Positions 39,860 through 46,074 of a stretch of 64,000 bases of DNA are shown piece by piece. The notes under the pieces were generated by a model. It did not search any database. It had not been told where the DNA came from and saw only the letters and a program-made list of their open reading frames with translations. The DNA lies in the NCBI RefSeq assembly GCF_002009015.1, contig NZ_LZDE01000345.1, positions 1 to 64,000 on the forward strand, in the 5' to 3' direction. Each line of letters begins with the position of its first letter. Position 1 is the stretch's first letter. Origin of the DNA: Microbulbifer mangrovi. GTDB lineage: Bacteria; Pseudomonadota; Gammaproteobacteria; Pseudomonadales; Cellvibrionaceae. Made by a program: the position numbers and the translations under genes.

Positions 39860-40084
39860 ATGATAAAACTATTTAACAACAAATGGATCTTAGGCGCTGC
39901 CAGTTTTTTATTATTAAGCACTGCAGCACATGCATTTCACATTAGCGAAACAAAGTGTTCGAATAGCTGTGTAGTTGTATACGACTCTGCCACCGGCACC
40001 ACAACAATCACAGATTGTTGTGGTGGGACAGTTACAGTAACATTCTTACCACATCCCGACGAAGAGTTCCCAGGCGACAACTAA
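39860..40084 (+). CDS. small secreted cysteine-rich peptide
   Basis: Unrecognised 74-aa protein starting at the ATG at 39860, which has GGAG 6 nt upstream. A strong signal peptide (MIKLFNNKWILGAASFLLLS, cleavage after AHA) leaves a mature chain of about 49 aa. This contains CSNSC and CC (four cysteines), a Thr/Val-rich beta-type middle (TGTTTITDCCGGTVTVTF), and an acidic tail (PDEEFPGDN). Two disulfides are likely in the periplasm or outside. The downstream secreted protein gene starts 51 bp later, suggesting a two-gene unit. It is one of only two intact genes in the island. Function unknown; no recognised bacteriocin leader. Confidence 0.7.
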   Translation: MIKLFNNKWILGAASFLLLSTAAHAFHISETKCSNSCVVVYDSATGTTTITDCCGGTVTVTFLPHPDEEFPGDN

Positions 40085-40135
40085 TTAAGACATAGAAGCA
40101 ACTGCCCGGCTAACCAATGCATTAGATATTTAAAT

Positions 40136-40837
40136 ATGAGAAAACCCATGATCAAATATTTTGCTACATTTGTGATAATCTCAATATCAGCAGCGTTTTT
40201 TTTATTGAAAGACCCACTTTCCCCTCCCGAGGTTGACCGATCTCATACTGATAACGATCAGGAGCACGTTGACCACCACGCTCACGATCAAAGCCATAGT
40301 CATTCTGGATCAGCACAGGAACCTGCCACTGAAAAACAAGATAAAAAAAGCCAAAAAGAATTAAGCATAAATGATATAGAAGCCAGGCTTTGCACCGACG
40401 ACTTTGATCACCACTCCTGCAATATAAAACTCGACATCGATTTAACTGAAGCCTTGATTGATAAAAAATCAAAAGCTGCACGGGTGGAAGAGATTGGAGC
40501 CGTACTGCAAAGCAAAAATTTCGACGAGGTAATGATGTCAATTACTGGACATTCTTCAGAAAACATCATGAAGTCTGAAAATTTTAATATGCGAGCCAGA
40601 TCTATTGCCGAAGAATATGAAGGCTCAATCGAAAGCAATTTTTCATGCAATGAGTCATTATGTTTATCAAAGTTCAGAACTGACAACAATGATGACTGGA
40701 AAGATTTTCAGCAGAAGTTTTTCACAGATGAAGCTGCTGGAAATATATTCATTCTTCCCGAGTCTGAGAGCTCAAACACGATGCGAGCAATGCTTGTCTT
40801 TGGAAAGGGGGCTCCGGTACGAAGAAGAGAAGACTAA
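40136..40837 (+). CDS. secreted or membrane-anchored His-rich protein
   Basis: Unrecognised 233-aa protein. An N-terminal hydrophobic segment (MIKYFATFVIISISAAFFLL) acts as signal or anchor. A low-complexity His/Asp-rich stretch follows (HTDNDQEHVDHHAHDQSHSH, about 37-56), possibly metal-binding. Then comes a soluble, acidic, helical domain with cysteine pairs (LCTDDFDHHSC and CNESLC). The start is the ATG at 40136 or 40148; neither has a good ribosome-binding site. It probably forms a unit with the Cys-rich peptide upstream. AT-rich codon use unlike the core genes. Confidence 0.7.
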   Translation: MRKPMIKYFATFVIISISAAFFLLKDPLSPPEVDRSHTDNDQEHVDHHAHDQSHSHSGSAQEPATEKQDKKSQKELSINDIEARLCTDDFDHHSCNIKLDIDLTEALIDKKSKAARVEEIGAVLQSKNFDEVMMSITGHSSENIMKSENFNMRARSIAEEYEGSIESNFSCNESLCLSKFRTDNNDDWKDFQQKFFTDEAAGNIFILPESESSNTMRAMLVFGKGAPVRRRED

Positions 40838-40840
40838 GAA

Positions 40841-40874
40841 AAAAATGCAAGGCCTGCGCACTGCGGGCCTTGCA
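40841..40874 (-). terminator. minus-strand terminator after the immunity-gene remnant
   Basis: TGCAAGGCC and GGCCTTGCA form the base of a 12-bp stem at 40846-40874. Reading on the minus strand it is followed by seven T (plus-strand A-run at 40839-40845). It therefore ends transcripts coming from the toxin-immunity remnants, and lies just after the stop of the plus-strand His-rich protein gene. Confidence 0.75.
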
Positions 40875-40923
40875 AAAACTTCGACTAACAAGTCACTGCC
40901 AACTAGAACTCACGAAATTCCTT

Positions 40924-41474
40924 TCAAAAAAGCCCCTCAATCTCACTTTCTTGACATAGATCTTTAAACTTATCATTACAAAATGGGGCCTGGTAGAACT
41001 CGCATTCTGATTTGAAGATCAACTTATCTTCGATACCACTTTCATCAAATAAAAGCTTGGCAACTGTCATAGGCTCACCAAACTCGTCATTTTTACGAGT
41101 ACTTTTGGACTTGTCGACCTCACCTTCCACCATTATATGGAGAAGATAAAATTCATGCCCATCAACCTCTACTGGCAGAAATTCACCAAACGACTCAAGC
41201 ATCAATTTGAAATAGGCATAGACCCACCCAGAGAGTACAAGTTCCGCACCCTTCAGACTGATACGCCTGGAATCTTCACGGCCTGCGTACCACTCATGGG
41301 AGCAAACATCGATTTAACACCACCCCACTCGCCCAGTATCGAAGAATTGTTTGAGCTTGTGATCAGCGCAACCGCGCGCAACAGATCACTTCTTCCCAGT
41401 TACTCAACAATTTGAAGTGTGCCTAATTGTAGAGCCTGAAAAAATTCGTAGTCATTTAGTAACTTATAAACCAT
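40924..41474 (-). pseudogene. broken Imm11-type (DUF1629) immunity gene
   Basis: The longest open piece (41205-40924) reads LMLESFGEFLPVEVDGHEFY ... KLIFKSECEFYQAPFCNDKF, matching the C-terminal half of Imm11/DUF1629 immunity proteins. The N-terminal part is visible upstream in a second frame: ATG at 41474, MVYKLLNDYEFFQALQLG, an in-frame TAA, then ILGEWGGVKSMFAPMSG and a stop after IPGVSV, where a one-base shift joins the LKGAELVLSG...FKLMLESF frame. At least one nonsense codon and one frameshift are needed to restore about 183 aa. It lies directly behind the AHH toxin remnant, as immunity genes do. Family assignment is from memory. Confidence 0.6.
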
Positions 41475-41514
41475 TGCATTTGGGTTCCAGTCTGCATATT
41501 TTGGTTGAACGATC

Positions 41515-42206
41515 TCAGGTGGGGGGAGTCCCATCCTGCAATTGTCGCTTAATCACTGAGAGTCGATTTAAAAACGCAGATTTTCGTAAGGTTTCGGGTA
41601 GTGCACCTACAATCCAGTGCTCATAGTTCCAGCCGTGCAACTCCTTATGCACCAGCGCTTTAGGAGTCAAGTAATGAGCACGGTCCTTTTTCTTGCCTGG
41701 TAGATAGACTCCGTTTATAGGATCGTTTATACCTACACCATGCTCATGTAACGATACGCGAACATCCAAGCTTGCCGCTTGAATCCATCCTCCTTTGCCT
41801 GGAAGGATGTGGTGAGCAACGTGATCAGGACTCGGGCGTGGCTCATCGACTGCAGCAAGGTTCTTCATCAGTACGCGAGTGCGGTGGTGCTTTTCAGCTG
41901 TAAGTTCTGCATCCAGTCCACTCGCAGCTTTGGAGGCTGCCTGCGCTCGGTATACATCAAGCTCAGCCTGAAGTCCCGCCTGGGATTTCAGGCGAATCCG
42001 TTTTTTTGTAAATACCGGCGAGTCGCTTCCCAATCAGCCTCACGCTTCTTCCGTGATTTCTCAGACTCATTTTTACGAACATTCTCTGCACGCTATTTAT
42101 GGTGCGGATGTACCAACCTCTCATACTCATATACAGCCAGTTCGAATGCGGTAGCGTACTTCGGCGGTGCCTCTGGAGCCCTTGGTTGCTCCCACCTTTC
42201 ACCCAT
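41515..42206 (-). pseudogene. broken AHH-domain nuclease toxin gene
   Basis: The open part (42033-41515, 172 codons) ends in an AHH nuclease domain of polymorphic toxins: AHHILPGKGGW with the AHH signature, LHEHGVGINDPINGVYLPG, then AHYLTPKALVHKELHGWNYE. Upstream on the same strand a second frame reads MGERWEQPRAPEAPPKYATA, ELAVYEYERLVHPHHK, TAG (42095-42093), and RAENVRKNESEKSRKKREAD...RRYLQK. It would run into the toxin frame if the A7 run at 42007-42001 had one more A. The gene therefore carries one nonsense codon and one homopolymer frameshift. The restored product, about 230 aa, has no large delivery domain. Confidence 0.65.
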
Positions 42207-42737
42207 ATGACCATCCCTATATAGTTGAGGGCCTAAACTCTACAATTCCGACCTGCAGTAATCAAAAAATCCGGCAATGGTACAGCATTACCACTTACCA
42301 GATATCTTACCTCCCAATTGTATAAACATACCGTGACCAGCAGTGTGAGGCTGCCGCTCAGATCGAGAAATCACAAAAAGATGCAACACAATAGCTGTGA
42401 TCCTTCTTAATTAAGAGATACCTACGATGGAAAGGTTTTTGATTCGTTATGGCTGGAAGCAGTTGCGAGGAAACAAAAGTCCGGTTGCGGGGACGCTAAT
42501 TTGCTGGGTGTGTTGGACGACCGCTATTTGGCTTAGGGCTCTACGCAACAGCTAGAGACCACTACACCACCAACCTAAGAAGGTTACCGGGAACAAGACT
42601 TGGTCGATCGCAGCCAGGTAAACCGGACGCCTAATTGAATTGTATTACTGGATCGAAGCTGAATTGCGAAGGATACTACCTTTTATCGGCCCAACAAAAG
42701 GGGGCAAGGCGTAACTCTCTGGTCCCGAACGGCGCCA
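42207..42737. other. island stretch without a supported gene
   Basis: About 530 bp with no convincing gene. A 42-codon plus-strand frame from 42427 (MERFLIRYGWKQLRGNKSPV...) and a 65-codon frame from 42635 were examined; neither has both a ribosome-binding site and protein-like features strong enough to call. Confidence 0.5.
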
Positions 42738-43258
42738 TCAGTAGCTACAGCTCCTTCCCCCCTTTTGGAGAGCATTATCTTCACTCACCTCTTCAAGTCC
42801 TGCCGATTTTCGATGGTCTAGCTGAGCATTAATGGTTGAATCAGACACAGATGTACCAACAGCAACCAGGGCAAAAAGTGCAGATATTCCCGAAATAATA
42901 GCGCGAATTTTTGCATCTTTACACCATCTTTAGCGCGCTCTGCTTTGGCACTAGCTAACTCCAGCTCAATACTCAGCTGAACCCCGTGAACACGACTTTC
43001 AACTACCGAGCGGACTATTTCAAACAGTGACTTTCGATTGGGCCCAGTGGTTGCGCTCCAGACTTCTGGCGCGGTATCAGCCTCGATTATCGACAGGCTG
43101 CCAATAATTCCTAGCATTTCCTCCTTGATATTGATCCAGGCAGTAAGCTCCTTCTCGTTACTGAGGTTTTCTGGCATCTCTCTGATTCTTTCTCTGAAAC
43201 TCTTTGGATACTCTGTCTCGTCCACTAGGTTCTGTATTTGCTCTAGAGATAACGTCAC
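42738..43258 (-). pseudogene. frameshifted copy 2 of island one-TM protein family
   Basis: Starts MTLSLEQIQNLVDETEYPKS and runs in one frame to KDGVKMQK. There the A5 run (42912-42908) appears to lack one A. In the next frame the protein continues IRAIISGISALFALVAVGTS, a TM helix, and a short polar tail to the stop at 42738. Unshifted, the frame instead gives FALLFREYLHFLPWLL and ends at 42818. The restored protein parallels copy 1 (38869-39291): the W-x-A-[TS]-TGP motif and TM helix occur at the same spacing. Unrecognised family; the cytoplasmic part is helical and acidic. Confidence 0.6.
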
Positions 43259-43354
43259 GCTTTCATGCCCGCTATTGGAAGTGGATCACTGGCCTTAGTA
43301 TCACGAATCAGCAACAAATCACCACACGGGTTTACTACACTATGGTCAGAAGCG

Positions 43355-43380
43355 AAAAAGCCCCGCACTTGCCGGGGCTT
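43355..43380 (-). terminator. terminator of the integrase transcript
   Basis: An 8-bp stem AAGCCCCG/CGGGGCTT (43358-43380) is followed on the minus strand by TTT (five T in all including the stem end). It lies about 245 bp beyond the integrase remnant stop, on the same strand. Confidence 0.65.
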
Positions 43381-43625
43381 CTATATGGGGTGACTGGGGG
43401 GGGGCGCACCCGCGTCCCCAGGGAGCCACACTCTTGAGGTCAGTGCTTACCCTATTTTTTTATATGACGAGCAGAAACTCGGAGCGTTGCGAGTAACAAA
43501 GATGGGACGGAGGTCAGTGGTGCTGGAGCGGGATTTTGACAACTAGCTTATGGGATTACCCGAGCTTGCACTTGAAACGGCTTGCAGAAGTCCGAACAAG
43601 AAGAAGTGAGCGGCTGTTGCAGCTC

Positions 43626-44860
43626 TTATTCGTCACGAAGGATCCAGTCCAGTTTGTCGCGCCATTTTTGCAACCACACACCGACTTCGGGCTTGTGAGT
43701 GTGCAAATCGTAGATACTTACAACGCCTTTCTTCGTGTGGCCAATAGCCGCCACCCCTACTGCCTCTGGACAACCCAGTCGACCCAGGTTCGTCCGGCAA
43801 GTGCGGCGCAAGTCGTGCGGAGTCCAGTGTTCCAAGTCCAGCAGGAGCCCCTTTTCATCAAGCCAGTCAAGACGTTGGCTCAGTTGCGCTTGCGGTAGCG
43901 GCCTTTCTCTCGATGGCACCTGAACCGGGCATTTATTGATTTCCCGCCCCTTTTTATATTCCGCCAATAACTCAACCTTCTGCCGGGGTAAAATGATACG
44001 GCGCGGAACAGAGGTTTTATTTTTGGGCCAGGTGAATACCCCGCGCTTCAAATCGCGTTGCCACCATATTGCGCTCATGATTTACCCACCCCGACATCCG
44101 ATCTGAAGAAAAACCAGCATGGCCACCCGTAATTCATCATTCATTATTCCGGGCTGGTGTATCCACTCATAAAACTCCCTGATCTCCCAGTCTTCAAAGA
44201 ACCGGGTTTTGCTGTCGCCGCTCAGTTTCACACCGACATCTTTCGAGTCGTACCGTGCCGACCTAGCTGGAGTCGTAAAATCATCGGGGAGCATATCGTC
44301 AAGCTTTGCGTAACCAAACACCTTGGCAAGCTGGTCGCAAATTTTCTTTGCCTGCGACCTTTTCCCCCTCGATGTGTGTCGGCGTGCTAGTCTGCGTATG
44401 TCACTGCTGGTGATCGAAACAAGCGGGCGTTCACCCATAACGTCAACCACGTTCGCCTCAAGAAATAGTTCCACGGCGTGCGCGTTTTCGGGCTTCCAAT
44501 TCGCTTGCAAGTGTTGCTTTATGTAGTTGCGCACGGCATCGGCTAGTGTGGGGCCTCGGAGCTCCCCTGGACTGGGTTCACTAGTCATGCGCGCTGCTTG
44601 AGGTTGCAGCTCCTTTATGGCCTCTTTGGGGTCGATTCCCTCTTTCCGAGCCTTCTTGAGTTGGGACAGGACAACCCGCGCCTGGATCAGGGGCAACTCA
44701 GAGAACCGCCAATCCGCATCTGCTTGATTCCACCTTGCCACCTATAGCAGAAGATGAATTACACGTCACTCTTGCCGCACTTGGCCTGCAACCCGGCATT
44801 ATCGCTGGTATCTATATACACCTCACCCGGCTTCATTTTGTTCAGCAGCCCCGTCGTCAA
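43626..44860 (-). pseudogene. decayed tyrosine-type integrase
   Basis: Three pieces of one phage/island integrase. The Arm-type N-terminal domain starts near 44860 (LTTGLLNKMKPGEVYIDTSD, NAGLQAKCGKSDV) and meets a TAA at 44761-44759. A frameshift near 44697-44715 leads into the frame with PLIQARVVLSQLKKARKEGI. The core-binding part follows, up to MLVFLQIGCRGG at a TAA (44084-44082). The same frame then continues IMSAIWWQRDLKRGVFTWP to the catalytic HDLRRTCRTNLGR, AIGHTKKG and the nucleophile region VVSIYDLHTHKPEVG, ending at 43626. The second TAA replaces what should be the conserved Glu of GxRxxE, as from GAA. The protein cannot be active as encoded. Confidence 0.85.
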
Positions 44861-44941
44861 ACCCTTATCATTAGACGTTCATGCCATCCTGTATCAGAGG
44901 TTTAAAATCTACGCAGGTAGCTCAAGAAACGCCCAGATCAG

Positions 44942-44974
44942 GGGTGTAGGTTTTCTGGAAAAAGCTACACCTTT
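44942..44974. repeat. right attachment-site repeat (att) of the genomic island
   Basis: The 16-bp direct repeat AAAAAGCTACACCTTT (44959-44974) matches the left copy at 38444. It is the right half of an inverted structure GGTGTAG ... CTACACC (44943-44971), the form expected for a tyrosine-recombinase core site with two opposed arms. It lies about 100 bp from the integrase remnant start and 212 bp from the glutamate racemase start. Confidence 0.75.
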
Positions 44975-45186
44975 TACTCATTTGAGCAGCAATTGGGCAG
45001 GTTTGAGGAAAATTGAGAAGGGAACTCAAATTGTCTGAAACCCTCGCGGTTGCTAGCTTTCAGGGCGCCCCCATGAATTCTAGCCTACGGGAAGTGATCA
45101 TAAACGAAATCACTTAAACTTATTACAGGGCACCGGCTGAGGTATTCTTGCCGGTCAGCAGTCCGTATCGGGAGACAGGTTTTTAC

Positions 45187-46023
45187 ATGCCTAAAGGAAG
45201 CCGCCATTCTAACAAGGCGCCCAGTGCATTGATATTCGATTCCGGCGTCGGCGCCATCAGTATCGCGCGCGAGATCCGTCGCCAGATACCCGGCTTGACC
45301 CTGCACTTCGGTATCGACAACGGTTTTTACCCCTACGGCAACAAGTCAGAAGACTCCCTGCGCCCCCGCATCGTGGAAGTCGCCAGCCATATGATGGCCG
45401 CCTGCGAGGCGGACATCCTTGTGGTCGGCTGTAATACCGCCAGCACCCTCGCCCTGCCCGCCCTGCGCGAAGTGTTGAATCAGCCCGTCGTCGGCGTAGT
45501 GCCCGCCATCAAGCCCGCCGCTGCCGCCAGCCGCTCCGGCACCATCGCGCTGATCGCGACGGAAGGCACAGTCAACCGCCGCTACACCCGCGAGCTGATC
45601 GAAGAATTTGCCAATAGCAACCGGGTCATCAACGTGCCGGCACCGGAACTGGTAGCGCTAGCGGAGGCCAAGCTGCGCGGCGAGGCCATTGCCCCCGCAG
45701 ACCTGGCTCCGGTGATCGAACGAATCTTCGCAGGACCGGATGGCGACACCGTAGACACCGCAGTGCTCGCCTGCACCCACTTCCCCCTACTGCGGGATGA
45801 ACTCGCTGCGGCCTCACCGCGCCCCCTGACCTGGCTGGATTCTGGCGATGCCATCGCCCGGCGGGTACGCTGGTGGCTTGAAGAGCTGAATATCACATTG
45901 CCCGAAACGCCGGGGAACAGCCTGCTACTCACCAGCAGCAGTGAAAACCACAGCGCAATCCTGCGGGCGTTCTCCGAATTCACCCCCGAATACCGCACTA
46001 CCGCCATCCCGGTTAGACTGTAA
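45187..46023 (+). CDS. murI: glutamate racemase
   Basis: Cofactor-independent Glu racemase supplying D-glutamate for peptidoglycan. 278 aa from the ATG at 45187 (GGAGAC upstream). IFDSGVGAISIAREI is the conserved N-terminal motif. The two catalytic Cys are in VVGCNTASTLALPALRE and LACTHFPLLRDEL; GVVPAIKPA lies between. Placement ahead of the AddAB-like genes may be local. Aspartate/hydantoin racemases share the fold, but the motif set fits MurI. Confidence 0.9.
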   Translation: MPKGSRHSNKAPSALIFDSGVGAISIAREIRRQIPGLTLHFGIDNGFYPYGNKSEDSLRPRIVEVASHMMAACEADILVVGCNTASTLALPALREVLNQPVVGVVPAIKPAAAASRSGTIALIATEGTVNRRYTRELIEEFANSNRVINVPAPELVALAEAKLRGEAIAPADLAPVIERIFAGPDGDTVDTAVLACTHFPLLRDELAAASPRPLTWLDSGDAIARRVRWWLEELNITLPETPGNSLLLTSSSENHSAILRAFSEFTPEYRTTAIPVRL

Positions 46024-46074
46024 GCGCGCGCCTTCGCGGCAACATCAATCCCAATAAATCAATAAGCGTTTTTC

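Larger units (their letters stand above)
38444..44974. mobile_element. decayed 6.5-kb integrative genomic island
   Basis: Bounded by the 16-bp direct repeats at 38444 and 44959, with a tyrosine integrase pseudogene (43626-44860) beside the right one. It separates rmuC from the glutamate racemase gene. Base composition is visibly more AT-rich than the flanks. Cargo: two diverged copies of a small TM protein gene (both broken), a Cys-rich secreted peptide plus a His-rich secreted protein (intact), and an AHH toxin and Imm11 immunity gene (both broken). No transposase, phage structural gene or conjugation gene was seen. Confidence 0.75.

Noticed and set aside
41137-41415. 92-codon plus-strand frame opposite the immunity remnant
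   Set aside because: In exact antisense register to the Imm11-like frame, so it is open by complementarity. The minus strand shows the family motifs.
43396-43440. Long G run and GC-rich stretch after the integrase terminator as a tRNA remnant
   Set aside because: It does not fold into a T-arm or anticodon arm; no GGTTCGAATCC-like segment is present.
38390-45117. 11-bp repeat AAATCACTTAA at 38390-38400 and 45107-45117 as alternative island boundary
   Set aside because: Shorter than the 16-bp repeat, AT-rich, and not adjacent to the inverted core structure. The right copy is part of a local inverted repeat (AAGTGAT ... ATCACTT). Probably coincidence or a leftover regulatory site.
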